NCBI GenBank assembly: GCA_025655595.1
Contig: JAHXIO010000005.1
Location: 558,001-622,000 of the forward strand
Length of the DNA stretch: 64,000 nt
Source of the DNA: Candidatus Thiodiazotropha sp. (ex Monitilora ramsayi)
Lineage (GTDB): Bacteria > Pseudomonadota > Gammaproteobacteria > Chromatiales > Chromatiaceae
Direction of reading: 5' to 3'
Part shown: in pieces, positions 26,512 through 35,752 of the stretch
Layout of the letters: every line of letters starts with the position of its first letter
How positions within the stretch are numbered: the stretch's first letter is position 1
Program-made: the position numbers and the translations under genes
Notes under the pieces: generated by a model
Told to the model about the DNA's origin: nothing
Database searches by the model: none
The model's input: the letters and a program-made list of their open reading frames with translations, nothing else

Positions 26512-27579
26512 ATGAAAAGCTCCGTCTATCTCTCGTTAGGGTTGTTGCTGGGTGTGGTGCTCTGGATGTTGAGCGGCGCCATCGCCAGCACACCCGAGGC
26601 GGATCTTGTTGCCGATGATCCTGTCGAAGAAATGCCGCTGATGAAGGTCAAGGTCATGGATGTGACTGCTGAGAATGTCACCCGCGAGATCGTGGTCCAG
26701 GGAGAGCTGGAGCCCCGGCGCCAGGTGGAGATCCGTGCGCAGACCTCGTCACGGGTTGTCGGACTTCCGGTCGAGAAGGGTAAAAGGGTCGAGGTCGGAA
26801 CGCCGGTGGTCGAGCTGGCAGTAGAGGATCGGCAGGCCCAGTATGAACGTGCCTTGGCTGAGGTGGCAAACCAGAAACTGGAAGTCGCCGGCGCCCGCAA
26901 ACTGCAGAAGAAGGGCTTGCAGTCCGAGACCCGCCTGAAAGCAGCCGAAGCAGCTCTTGCCGCTGCCCAGGCCGACCTGAAAATGGCTCGCTTGGAGTTG
27001 GAATATCTTCATATCAAGGCCCCTTTCGACAGTGTGCTCGAAACTCGCTATGTGGAGTTGGGGAGTCATCTCGAACGGGGTGATCCTGTTGCCCTGATGG
27101 TGGATGAGTCCGTGCTCAAGGCAGTGGGTCAGGTCTCCCAGCAGAGTGCGGGAGAGCTGCGTCTCGGTCAGCGTATCCGGGTCAGACTGCTGGACGGGCT
27201 TGAGGCGGAAGGTGTGGTCACCTACATATCCCGGCTGGGGGATACGGAGACTCACAGCTTCCGCGTGGAGGCTGAAGTGCCCAATCCCGACGGCCTGCTC
27301 AACGCAGGCGTGAGTGCAGAGATCCGCATCGCCATTGATCGGGAAGCGGCCCATTTTCTCTCCCCGGCAGTACTCGCTTTGAGCGATAAGGGTGAGGTGG
27401 GTGTCAAGAGCGTGGATGAGGAGGGATTTGTTCGCTTCCATCCCATCGAATTGGTACGCACCGAGGCGGACGGTGTATGGGTCTCCGGTCTGCCCAGCAC
27501 GCTACAGGTGATCACCCAGGGACAAGGATTCGTCAACACGGGGGAAGTGGTAATCCCTGTGCCCGCATCCCGGGGCTGA
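26512..27579 (+). CDS. RND efflux periplasmic adaptor (membrane fusion protein)
   Basis: Adaptor subunit of 355 residues bridging the inner-membrane pump and an outer-membrane channel. An N-terminal hydrophobic signal/anchor (SVYLSLGLLLGVVLWMLSG) comes first. Then come a biotinyl-lipoyl half (VVQGELEPRRQVEIRAQTSS and LPVEKGKRVEVGTPVVEL), a short helical hairpin (about 90-150), and the second lipoyl half and barrel (LEYLHIKAPFDSVLETRYVELGSHLERGD). ATG 26512 follows GGAGG; an upstream ATG (26500) overlaps the operator. The RND pump starts 4 bases after the stop. No outer-membrane factor is in the cluster, so it must borrow one encoded elsewhere. Confidence 0.9.
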   Translation: MKSSVYLSLGLLLGVVLWMLSGAIASTPEADLVADDPVEEMPLMKVKVMDVTAENVTREIVVQGELEPRRQVEIRAQTSSRVVGLPVEKGKRVEVGTPVVELAVEDRQAQYERALAEVANQKLEVAGARKLQKKGLQSETRLKAAEAALAAAQADLKMARLELEYLHIKAPFDSVLETRYVELGSHLERGDPVALMVDESVLKAVGQVSQQSAGELRLGQRIRVRLLDGLEAEGVVTYISRLGDTETHSFRVEAEVPNPDGLLNAGVSAEIRIAIDREAAHFLSPAVLALSDKGEVGVKSVDEEGFVRFHPIELVRTEADGVWVSGLPSTLQVITQGQGFVNTGEVVIPVPASRG

Positions 27580-27583
27580 TGCG

Positions 27584-30500
27584 ATGAATGCCATTATTGA
27601 CCTCGCCTTCTCCCGCAGCCGGACGGTGCTGTTGACCCTCTGTTTTGTGCTGATCTCGGGCGCTCTGGCCTATCAATCGATCCCCAAGGAGTCGGAGCCC
27701 GATATCGCAATACCGATCATCTATGTTTCCATGACCCACGACGGTATCTCCCCGGAAGACGCGGAGCGTCTGCTGATCCGGCCCATGGAGAAGGAGCTGC
27801 AGTCGATCGAAGGCTTGAAGGAGATGAAGAGTACCGGCGGCGAGGGGCACGCCTCGGTGCAATTGGAGTTCAGCGCGGGCTTCGATAGCAATCAGGCGCT
27901 GACCGATGTGCGGGAGAAGGTCGATCTGGCCAAGGTGAAACTGCCCGAAGCCACGGATGAGCCGGAGGTGGTGGAGGTCAACGTGGCGCTGTTCCCGGTA
28001 CTGACCATCTCTCTCTCAGGACCCATTCCCGAACGCAGCCTGGTGAACATTGCGCGAGAACTCCAGGACCGCATCGAGGCCCTGCCGGGTGTGCTCGAGG
28101 CCGTCATCGGCGGTGATCGAGAGGCATTGCTCGAAGTGGTTGTCGATCCGGCGGTGATGGAGACCTACGGGGTGCACTATGAAGAGCTCTTCTCCCTGGT
28201 CACCAACAACAACATGTTGGTCGCCGCCGGCGCCATGGATACCGGGGCGGGGCGCCTGGTACTCAAGGTGCCGGGAGTCATCGAGGGTCCGGAAGATGTG
28301 CTCAACATGCCGGTCAAGGTGGACGGCAGCCGTGTGGTGACCTTCGGCGAAGTCGCCACCGTACGTCGCGGTTTCAAGGATCCGGAGAGCTTCGCCCGTG
28401 TGGGCGGTCAGCCGGCGGTGACGCTTGAGGTCAAGAAGCGGGTGGGCGCCAACATCATCGAGACCATCGCACAGGTGCGTGAGGTGGTGGAGACGGAGCA
28501 GGTACACTGGCCGAGCGGATTGGAAGTGGCCTATATGCAGGACAAGTCGGACCAGATCCGGGAGATGCTGGGGGATCTGCAGAACAATATTCTCTCCGCC
28601 ATTATCCTGGTGATGATCGTCATTATTGCCGCATTGGGTCCGCGTTCGGCGATCCTTGTGGGTCTGGCCATACCCGGCTCCTTTCTCGCAGCCATTTTGG
28701 TGCTTGATGCCATGGGCTACACGCTCAATATCGTGGTGCTGTTCAGCCTGATTCTGGTAGTCGGCATGCTGGTGGACGGTGCCATCGTAGTGACCGAGCT
28801 GGCGGATCGGCGTATGCGGGAAGGAAGCAAACCGGGCCAAGCCTACGCCTCCGCCGCCAAACGCATGTCATGGCCGATCACTGCCTCGACAATCACTACC
28901 CTTGCCGTATTCATGCCGCTGCTGTTCTGGCCGGGTGTGGTCGGTGAGTTCATGAAATTCCTGCCGATCACCGTGATCATCGCACTCTCTGCCTCCCTCT
29001 CCATGGCGCTGGTATTCGTGCCGGTGCTCGGCGGTTCGATAACTGGCCGTCAGCGCAATTCGGAAACAGTCGCCGATGGCATCGTGACTCAAAGGTATAC
29101 AAGGCTGCTGGCCAAACTGCTGAGACATCCGGGCAAGACTTTACTGGTCGCGATCATGGCGATGGTTGGCGCCTATGCCGGCTATATCTCCCTGGGAAAG
29201 GGGGTGGAGTTTTTTCCCGATGTGGAGCCCGAGTTCGCCCTGGTTCAGGTCCATGCCCGCGGTGATCTTTCGGTGTACGAAAAAGACGCCATCGTGCGGC
29301 AGGTGGAGCAGCGGGTGCTGGATATGGATGAACTGGCGTCGGTCTATGCCCGCTCCTTCAACAGTGCCAGCGGTCAGAATATTGCCGAGGATGTGATCGG
29401 CACCATCCAGCTGGAGTTCATCGACTGGGACAAGCGCCGGCCCGCGGCGGAGATCCTGGAGGAGATGCGGCAGCGGACGGCCGATATCGCCGGCATTCAG
29501 CTTGAGTTCCGCAAAGCGGAGGACGGTCCCTCCGGCGGCAAGCCGATCCAGATCGAGTTCAGTGCCCGGGATTTCTCCCGTGTCCCCGCTGCGGTGGCCG
29601 TCGTGCGGGATCTGATGAGGGAGCAGGGAGGCTACGTGGATGTGGAGGACGACCGGCCCCTGCCAGGTATCGAGTGGCGACTCGAAGTGAACCGCGAACT
29701 GGCCGCCCGCTATGGCGCCGATGTGGCCATGTTGGGCAATGCGGTGCAGATGATCACCAACGGTATCAAGGTGACCGACTACCGCCCGGACGACACCGAC
29801 GATGAGGTGGATATCCGGGTCCGTTTTCCCTATAGCGAACGCAATCTGGGGCAACTGGATCAGCTGCGGGTCTCCACGGCCAGGGGTATGGTGCCGATCA
29901 GCAACTTCGTCACCGTCAAGCCTGCGCCGAAAAGCGGTACCCTGACGAGGGTGGATGCCAAAAGGGTGATCACTCTGCAGGCCGACGTGGCGGAGGGCCT
30001 GCTGCCCGATAGCCAATTGAAAGGTCTTCAGGCCGCCATTGCTGCTGCCGCTCTCGATCCGGAGGTGACAATCGGCTTCAAGGGCGAGGACGAGGACCAA
30101 CGCGAGGCGATGGAGTTTCTGATCGGTGCATTCATCAGTGCCATCTTCCTGATGGGGCTTGTGCTGGTGACACAGTTCAATTCCCTCTATCAGGCCTTTT
30201 TGGTGCTCTCAGCCATCGTCTTCTCCACCGCAGGTGTATTGCTGGGTCTGCTGATTACCGCGCAGCCCTTCGGTATTGTGATGGTGGGGCTGGGTATCAT
30301 CGCCCTGGCCGGTATCGTAGTGAACAACAACATCGTCCTGATCGATACCTATAACCGCATCCGGAGGGATGGGCTTGATAGCATCGCAGCGGCCGTTGAG
30401 ACTGGACGCAGGCGTCTGCGTCCTGTTTTTCTCACTGCTTTCACTACGGTGTTGGGCCTGATGCCCATGGTGCTGGCAATGAACATCGACATCATTCACC

Positions 30501-30709
30501 GGACGATCAGTTTTGGTGCTCCCTCCACCCAGTGGTGGACTCAGCTGGCCAGTGCCATTGCCGGTGGACTCTCTTTCGCGACCTTATTGACCCTGATATT
30601 GACACCCTGTCTTTTGGTCTTGGGCGAGCAGACTTCGGAGCGGTTGCGGGGATTGCTAAAACGCATTTCTGCCGGAGCAGGGTGGAGCGACAAGGCAGAG
30701 GCCAAGTAA
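27584..30709 (+). CDS. RND efflux pump, HAE-1-like inner-membrane transporter
   Basis: Proton-driven resistance-nodulation-division transporter of 1041 residues, the usual length. It has the first membrane helix at 10-30 and a large periplasmic loop with ESEPDIAIPIIYVSM and DGISPEDAERLLIRPME. Helices 2-6 include the proton-relay aspartate in LVVGMLVDGAIVVTELADRRM (about residue 402). A second half of the same layout follows (GIIALAGIVVNNNIVLIDTYN). It shares an operon with the adaptor and the upstream TetR, and ends before a strong terminator at 30759-30806. The HAE-1 type exports hydrophobic and amphiphilic compounds; the substrate here is unknown. Confidence 0.93.
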   Translation: MNAIIDLAFSRSRTVLLTLCFVLISGALAYQSIPKESEPDIAIPIIYVSMTHDGISPEDAERLLIRPMEKELQSIEGLKEMKSTGGEGHASVQLEFSAGFDSNQALTDVREKVDLAKVKLPEATDEPEVVEVNVALFPVLTISLSGPIPERSLVNIARELQDRIEALPGVLEAVIGGDREALLEVVVDPAVMETYGVHYEELFSLVTNNNMLVAAGAMDTGAGRLVLKVPGVIEGPEDVLNMPVKVDGSRVVTFGEVATVRRGFKDPESFARVGGQPAVTLEVKKRVGANIIETIAQVREVVETEQVHWPSGLEVAYMQDKSDQIREMLGDLQNNILSAIILVMIVIIAALGPRSAILVGLAIPGSFLAAILVLDAMGYTLNIVVLFSLILVVGMLVDGAIVVTELADRRMREGSKPGQAYASAAKRMSWPITASTITTLAVFMPLLFWPGVVGEFMKFLPITVIIALSASLSMALVFVPVLGGSITGRQRNSETVADGIVTQRYTRLLAKLLRHPGKTLLVAIMAMVGAYAGYISLGKGVEFFPDVEPEFALVQVHARGDLSVYEKDAIVRQVEQRVLDMDELASVYARSFNSASGQNIAEDVIGTIQLEFIDWDKRRPAAEILEEMRQRTADIAGIQLEFRKAEDGPSGGKPIQIEFSARDFSRVPAAVAVVRDLMREQGGYVDVEDDRPLPGIEWRLEVNRELAARYGADVAMLGNAVQMITNGIKVTDYRPDDTDDEVDIRVRFPYSERNLGQLDQLRVSTARGMVPISNFVTVKPAPKSGTLTRVDAKRVITLQADVAEGLLPDSQLKGLQAAIAAAALDPEVTIGFKGEDEDQREAMEFLIGAFISAIFLMGLVLVTQFNSLYQAFLVLSAIVFSTAGVLLGLLITAQPFGIVMVGLGIIALAGIVVNNNIVLIDTYNRIRRDGLDSIAAAVETGRRRLRPVFLTAFTTVLGLMPMVLAMNIDIIHRTISFGAPSTQWWTQLASAIAGGLSFATLLTLILTPCLLVLGEQTSERLRGLLKRISAGAGWSDKAEAK

Positions 30710-30758
30710 CCACAAACTGCCGGTGGCAATTATTATTTCTGAACCAATGCGGTAACGA

Positions 30759-30806
30759 GGGCAGACCAGGATTTATGCGGAAAAAACCGCGGTCTGCCCT
30801 TGTTTT
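30759..30806 (+). terminator. Rho-independent terminator of the RND operon
   Basis: Nine-base outer stem GGGCAGACC (30759-30767) with GGTCTGCCC (30791-30799). A stacked inner hairpin GCGG-A6-CCGC (30777-30790) lies inside it, and TTGTTTTT follows. A nine-base bulge lies on the left arm. On the other strand there is no T run, so it acts for the plus strand only. Confidence 0.85.
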
Positions 30807-30830
30807 TCCGAATGGGAAACGGAACGGGTA

Positions 30831-30965
30831 TTAGGCTTGGGTTCTCTTCTGGAAGAGAACTCGTGCTTGACCTATGGCCACTCCGAGGACGGCGGCGACA
30901 CTCAAAGCAGCGACAGCAAAAATGAATACTGCTGATGCCATGATCAAGATGGGTGCTACATTCAT
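30831..30965 (-). CDS. Small single-pass membrane protein, 44 residues
   Basis: A short gene that standard length cut-offs would miss. GGAG (complement of 30972-30975) lies 6 bases before ATG at 30965. The product begins MNVAPILIMASAVFIFAV, continues with a hydrophobic alanine/valine helix to about residue 32, and ends in a basic tail (VLFQKRTQA). This is a typical one-helix protein with a cytoplasmic positive end. It is convergent with the RND pump and divergent from the nine-haem cytochrome/cytochrome b gene at 31316, with which it shares the upstream region. Small subunits of this kind often accompany respiratory complexes, but no family is recognised. Confidence 0.6.
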   Translation of the reverse strand: MNVAPILIMASAVFIFAVAALSVAAVLGVAIGQARVLFQKRTQA

Positions 30966-31315
30966 GATGATCTCCAACAGGCAATCTGAAATCGAAAACA
31001 TCTACAATCTCGCGGCCAATGTTAGCATATTAGGAAATAATTGAAAGCCGTGTCGGGCATTAAGTTTATTTTCTGTGAAATCAGTAAATTATGCTTTTAT
31101 TGATCAGGATCAGTATTCCCCTGCCTTACTTCCCTTGACATTGGTCAATGTCGTGTAAGTGATGTTGACCAGAATGAACGCTGGAGGAGATACTCCGAAC
31201 CGCATGGAAAGTCGGTCCGCTTGGCACAGTAGTCCCGTTTTTGGCTCCGTTTGATGTATTTCAGCGTATAAGCCTCTTCGTAGCGATTGTGCACTTAGCC
31301 CGCGAGGAAATAATA

Positions 31316-33298
31316 ATGAAATACATCCCACCCAGATCGCCGGTCTGGATTTTCGTTTTTCTCTTCACTCTCTGCTTCTTTACTCCCGTTCAGAGTGCCG
31401 TGAGTGAATTAACCATTCTGGGGGAAACGCCGCCCCCGGGTTTCGACCCCGTTTCGGGGGAGCGTGTTATTCCCAACGAACGTTGCCTGAAGTGCCATGG
31501 CGACGCGCACGAGAAAACCGATACAAGGGATGACGGCACCGTCGTCGATATTTATGCGGATCCGGAGAAGATAAAGGATAGCGTGCATGGCGAGCAGGCC
31601 TGCACCAACTGTCACGCCACCATCAGTCGCGTGCCGCACCGCGAGGCGCCGGATGTTGTCGTTGGCTGCGTGGAGTGTCACCGGGAGACTTGGGATAAGC
31701 ACAGGAACGATCCGGAGGGCAAGTATGAACGCCTCGGCGTAGTGATGGAGACAATCGAATCCTACTACGATTCCGTGCATGCCCGCCCCAACAAACACGA
31801 CCAGTCTGAGACCAACGCCACCTGCTACGACTGCCATGAAGCTCACGACATCGGCACCCTTGGCAGCCATCAACGGGCCGAGCATCGTCTGAAGAATCCC
31901 GAGGTGTGCGGCGAGTGCCACCGGAAAGAGCTCAATGAGTACAAGGAATCCGTCCACGGCAAGGCGGTGCTGGAGGAGAAAGACAGCGAATCGGCCGTCT
32001 GCTCCGACTGCCACACCACCCACACCATCGTCGATCCCGAGAGCGACAAGGCCAAGTTGGCGATCACCAAAAATTGCGGTGACTGCCACAAAGGGGCCCA
32101 GCGCACCTATTTCGACTCCTATCATGGCCAGGTGCATCGCCTGGGTTATACCAACACGGCAAAGTGTCACGACTGCCATGGCGGTCACTCGGTCAAGGGC
32201 GAGGATGATCCGACATCGGAGATCCATGCCAACAATCGTCTGGAAAACTGCAGGGTTTGCCACGAAGATGCGAATGAAAACTTCCTGACCTTCTGGCCCC
32301 ACGGTGATGCGGACGACAGGGAAAATTACCCCGGTCTCTGGTTCTTCAAGATTTTCATGCAGACGCTGATATTCTCGGTCATGGGCTTTTTCTGGATTCA
32401 TGTGTTTATGTGGCTCTATCGCGAGGTGATGGACCGTATCCAGGGCAAGGGCTTTATCGAAGACCTGAATAAACCCGATGTGGTCTATTTCCGCCGTTTC
32501 CCGGCAGTCTGGCGCTGGATCCACGGCCTGTTCGCCATCTCCACCATGGCCCTGATCCTCACAGGTACCACCCTGTTGTTTTCGCATACCGGTTGGGCCA
32601 AGGCCGTGGTGGTGTTCCTCGGCGGCACGGAGATGGAGGGCATCATCCATCGCACCGCAGCTGTCATCTGGCTGGGTATCTTCGTGGCCCACCTGGCCAT
32701 AGCCATCAGCAACATCTGGAGCAAGCGCGATACCTTCAAGTGGTTCGGCAGTACCTCCATGCTGCCAAACTGGAAGGATTGGGATGACCTGAAAGGCATG
32801 TTCAAGTGGTTCGTCGGCCGCGGTCCGCGTCCCGAGTTCACCCACTGGACCTATTGGCAGAAGTTCGACTACTGGGCACCCTTCTGGGGTGCGGCGATAA
32901 TCGGTTCATCCGGTATCATGCTGTTCGCGCCGGAGACGACCGCCATCATCCTGCCGGGCTGGATGTTCAATATCGCCACTTTGGTACATGCCGAAGAGGC
33001 ACTGCTGGCGGCCATCTTCCTCAACTCCGTGCACTTCTTTAACGTGCATTTCAGGCCTGAGCGCTTCCCGATGAGCACGACCATCTTCACCGGCGCGATC
33101 CCCATTGAGGAGTTCAAGCACGACCACCGCCTCGAATACGAGCGGCTGATTGAGAGCGGTGAACTGGACAATCATCTGATCACTCGTCCTTCGCGTCGAG
33201 CGGACTTGGCGGCCTCCTTCATCACTACCGTGCTTATCATGGCCGGCCTGGCCTTGCTGACGCTGGTGCTGATCGGCCTGATGACCTCACCGGCTTGA
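31316..33298 (+). CDS. Multihaem cytochrome c (nine CxxCH) fused to cytochrome b
   Basis: Fusion protein of 660 residues. An N-terminal signal (VWIFVFLFTLCFFTPVQSA) leads to a periplasmic part (to about 345) with nine haem-binding motifs: CLKCH, CTNCH, CVECH, CYDCH, CGECH, CSDCH, CGDCH, CHDCH and CRVCH. The rest (about 350-660) is a membrane domain with FWIHVFMWLY, WRWIHGLFAISTMALILTG, IIHRTAAVIWLGIFVAHL and VHAEEALLAAIFLNSVHFF. Its paired histidines match di-haem cytochrome b of the formate dehydrogenase gamma/b561 type. It probably passes electrons between periplasmic donors and the quinone pool. ATG 31316 follows GAGGA at 31304-31308. fccA begins 16 bases after the stop, tying it to sulfide oxidation. 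Confidence 0.88.
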   Translation: MKYIPPRSPVWIFVFLFTLCFFTPVQSAVSELTILGETPPPGFDPVSGERVIPNERCLKCHGDAHEKTDTRDDGTVVDIYADPEKIKDSVHGEQACTNCHATISRVPHREAPDVVVGCVECHRETWDKHRNDPEGKYERLGVVMETIESYYDSVHARPNKHDQSETNATCYDCHEAHDIGTLGSHQRAEHRLKNPEVCGECHRKELNEYKESVHGKAVLEEKDSESAVCSDCHTTHTIVDPESDKAKLAITKNCGDCHKGAQRTYFDSYHGQVHRLGYTNTAKCHDCHGGHSVKGEDDPTSEIHANNRLENCRVCHEDANENFLTFWPHGDADDRENYPGLWFFKIFMQTLIFSVMGFFWIHVFMWLYREVMDRIQGKGFIEDLNKPDVVYFRRFPAVWRWIHGLFAISTMALILTGTTLLFSHTGWAKAVVVFLGGTEMEGIIHRTAAVIWLGIFVAHLAIAISNIWSKRDTFKWFGSTSMLPNWKDWDDLKGMFKWFVGRGPRPEFTHWTYWQKFDYWAPFWGAAIIGSSGIMLFAPETTAIILPGWMFNIATLVHAEEALLAAIFLNSVHFFNVHFRPERFPMSTTIFTGAIPIEEFKHDHRLEYERLIESGELDNHLITRPSRRADLAASFITTVLIMAGLALLTLVLIGLMTSPA

Positions 33299-33314
33299 AC
33301 GGAGATATAAGTCA

Positions 33315-33896
33315 ATGAGATACAAGAACAACATTGCAATCCTGGCGCTGCTGATGATCCTGCCCGCTTTTTCACAAGCGGAGAGTCCATCCGGCCAGGC
33401 ACTCGCCTTCACCTGCGCCGGTTGCCACGGTACCGACGGTTCAAGTGTTGGGCCCTCCAGCCCGTCAATCGCCGGGATGGACCCCGATGTCTTCATCGAC
33501 GTTATGAAAGGCTACCGCGAGGACAAGCGTAATTCGACCATCATGAATCGCATCGCCAAGGCTTATACCGATGAGCAGCTCAAGGGTATGGCCTGGTTCT
33601 TCGCCAAGCAGGAGCTGCAGGTATCGCCACAGAAACACGACCCGCAACTGGCTGTGGTTGGCGAGAAGCTGCACCAGAAGTATTGCGAGAAGTGCCATGA
33701 GGATGGCGGCGCACCGGGGGATTCCGGCACTCTCGCCGGCCAGTGGATGCCGTACCTTAAGTACAGCATGGCCGACTATATCGACGGTCTGCGCCCCTAC
33801 CCGCGCAAGATGAAACGTAAGGTCGATGCCGTAATCGAGGCAGAGGGCGCCGATGCAGTACCGGCACTGATCCACTTCTACGGCAGCCAGCAATGA
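33315..33896 (+). CDS. fccA: Di-haem cytochrome c, sulfide dehydrogenase cytochrome subunit
   Basis: Periplasmic cytochrome of 193 residues: signal peptide (NIAILALLMILPAFSQA), then two c-type domains with CAGCH (about 34-38) and CEKCH (about 122-126), in the style of cytochrome c4 and FccA. It is the electron-accepting subunit of flavocytochrome c, taking electrons from the flavoprotein encoded next. Its gene starts 16 bases after the multihaem/cytochrome b gene and ends 19 bases before fccB, so the three form one operon. A c4 cytochrome would look similar; the fccB neighbour decides the name. Confidence 0.87.
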   Translation: MRYKNNIAILALLMILPAFSQAESPSGQALAFTCAGCHGTDGSSVGPSSPSIAGMDPDVFIDVMKGYREDKRNSTIMNRIAKAYTDEQLKGMAWFFAKQELQVSPQKHDPQLAVVGEKLHQKYCEKCHEDGGAPGDSGTLAGQWMPYLKYSMADYIDGLRPYPRKMKRKVDAVIEAEGADAVPALIHFYGSQQ

Positions 33897-33915
33897 GCGC
33901 AGAGGGATAAGAACA

Positions 33916-35211
33916 ATGAGTAAATTCAACCGCAGAGACTTCATCCGCTGGTCTGCCGGAATAACCCTGGCCGGTGGTTCGTTGGGAATTCCCGGATTGC
34001 TGCTGGCAGCAACTCGCAAGGTAGTGGTAGTGGGCGGCGGCGTCGGCGGCTGCACAGTCGCCAAGTACCTCCGCAAGCTCGATCCCAACGTCGAGGTCAC
34101 GCTGATCGAGACTAAAAAGGCCTATACCTCCTGCTTTATGAGTAACGAGGTATTGAGCGGCGATCGGACGCTGGCGTCCCTCACCTTCGACTATGAAGGG
34201 CTGAAACGACATGGGGTCAATATCGTGATCGACAGGGTGACAGCTATCGATCCGGCCAAGAAATCGGTGGCGACCGAAGGCGGCCAGACGTTTGCCTACG
34301 ATGCATGCGTGGTATCGCCCGGGGTCGATTTCAAATGGGACGCCATCGAGGGTTACAACGCAGAGGTTGCCGAGACCATACCCCACGCCTGGTTCGCCGG
34401 TCCACAGACCCAGACCCTGCGGAATCAGATCGAATCCATGCCCGATGGGGGCAAGGTGATCATCGTGGCACCGCCGAATCCCTACAAGTGCCCACCGGGA
34501 CCCTACGAACGGGCGGCGCAGATCGCCATGTACTGCAAGCACCACAAGCCCAAGGCCAAGATCCTGATTCTCGACCCCAAGGACCGATTCTCCAAACAGG
34601 GGCTGTTCCGACAGGGTTGGAGCAAGCTCTACGGCTTTGGCACGGATAACAGCATGATCGAATGGGTGGGCGCCGCGGGCGGCGGAACAGTAGAGGCGAT
34701 CGATCCCTCCACCCGTACGTTGCAAGCCGAGATCGAAGAGTTCCAGGCTGATGTGATCAACATCATTCCACCGCAGAAAGCGGGTAAGGTGGCCTTTGCC
34801 TCCGATCTTGCCGAGGGGGACTGGTGTCCGGTAGATAAGCTGACCTTTGAGTCGACCCGCCACCCCGATGTCTACGTGTTGGGTGATGCCTCAAGCGCCG
34901 CCAAGATGCCCAAATCAGCCTATGCCGCCAACTCGCAGGCCAAGGTAGCGGCAGCAGCCATTGTGGCCCGATTCAACGGCCAGTCACCCGGCGAGCCGAC
35001 TTACGTCAACACCTGTTACAGCATACTGGGTGAAGCGCATGGTATCTCGGTCGCCGCGGTCTATAATCTGGACCGGGGAAGTAATACCATCTTGCCGATT
35101 AAAGGGGCAGGGGGGCTTTCACCGATGGATGCATCGGAAGAGCAGCGGAGACGTGAGGTGAGCTTTGCCCACAGCTGGTTTAAAAATGTCATCGATGACA
35201 TGATGGGTTGA
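33916..35211 (+). CDS. fccB: Flavocytochrome c sulfide dehydrogenase flavoprotein subunit
   Basis: FAD-dependent sulfide dehydrogenase of 431 residues that oxidises sulfide to sulfur in the periplasm. A Tat signal is visible (NRRDFIRWSAGITLAGGS). The FAD-binding fold KVVVVGGGVGGCTVAKYL follows, then the redox-active cysteine region TSCFMSNEVLSG. The family signature PPNPYKCPPGPYERA is about 192-206, and VYVLGDASSAAKMPKSAYAANSQ forms the second FAD motif. The C-terminal domain contains NTCYSILG. The second active-site cysteine may be the one in CPPGP. It is the last gene of the operon; no terminator is evident downstream. Confidence 0.92.
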   Translation: MSKFNRRDFIRWSAGITLAGGSLGIPGLLLAATRKVVVVGGGVGGCTVAKYLRKLDPNVEVTLIETKKAYTSCFMSNEVLSGDRTLASLTFDYEGLKRHGVNIVIDRVTAIDPAKKSVATEGGQTFAYDACVVSPGVDFKWDAIEGYNAEVAETIPHAWFAGPQTQTLRNQIESMPDGGKVIIVAPPNPYKCPPGPYERAAQIAMYCKHHKPKAKILILDPKDRFSKQGLFRQGWSKLYGFGTDNSMIEWVGAAGGGTVEAIDPSTRTLQAEIEEFQADVINIIPPQKAGKVAFASDLAEGDWCPVDKLTFESTRHPDVYVLGDASSAAKMPKSAYAANSQAKVAAAAIVARFNGQSPGEPTYVNTCYSILGEAHGISVAAVYNLDRGSNTILPIKGAGGLSPMDASEEQRRREVSFAHSWFKNVIDDMMG

Positions 35212-35583
35212 GTATGTTTTGCTCAGCCTTTCCATGGTCACCGTAAAACCGTAACCGGCTGGTGCGCTACCGATTATCTCCGCTCGTTCTGGATTATTGA
35301 AGCTGAATCTCCACTGCTCCAGTCGTGGACAAACCTGCCAGTGGGATCAGTTAAAGCAGAATACAAAATAATCCATAAGCGCTGTATATTCCTCTGATCG
35401 TCTGGTATGCGACCTAAGCTGACATCAACGAACATTTTATAAGCAAAATGCAGAGGTCGACTTTGTGTATGGAGCGGTAGAAATACCTGCTTGAAAAACT
35501 CAAAGCAGTTTTCCGCATAGCAGACAGAATATCCTTGAAAAAAGCTTATTGGTGACTGACTCTTCAGCTATGGTATGTAGTCG
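35212..35583. other. Intergenic gap after fccB
   Basis: 372 bases with no supported gene and no clear terminator after fccB. It is the left flank of the minus-strand defence-type module. Confidence 0.4.
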
Positions 35584-35742
35584 CTAGACCTTTGCCATAT
35601 ATGTGGCAGTTTTCAGATCACCGGATACCAAGGCGCGATGCAATCTATCAATCTTTTCAGCTTCACCAGAGCCAAATAAGGAGACCATCCAGGTTCGGTT
35701 CACGACAGAGCCCAGTCCAGTGAAGCCGGACGTACTGTACAT
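35584..35742 (-). CDS. Possible small ORF of 52 residues after the DUF2130 gene
   Basis: Reading frame beginning MYSTSGFTGLGSVVNRTWM and ending LKTATYMAKV, 10 bases downstream of the DUF2130 stop on the same strand. The composition looks protein-like (helical second half FGSGEAEKIDRLHRALVSGD), but there is no good ribosome site and no family match that I recognise. It may be a third small member of the module, a remnant of a longer gene, or chance. Confidence 0.3.
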   Translation of the reverse strand: MYSTSGFTGLGSVVNRTWMVSLFGSGEAEKIDRLHRALVSGDLKTATYMAKV

Positions 35743-35752
35743 TAAAAACCGG

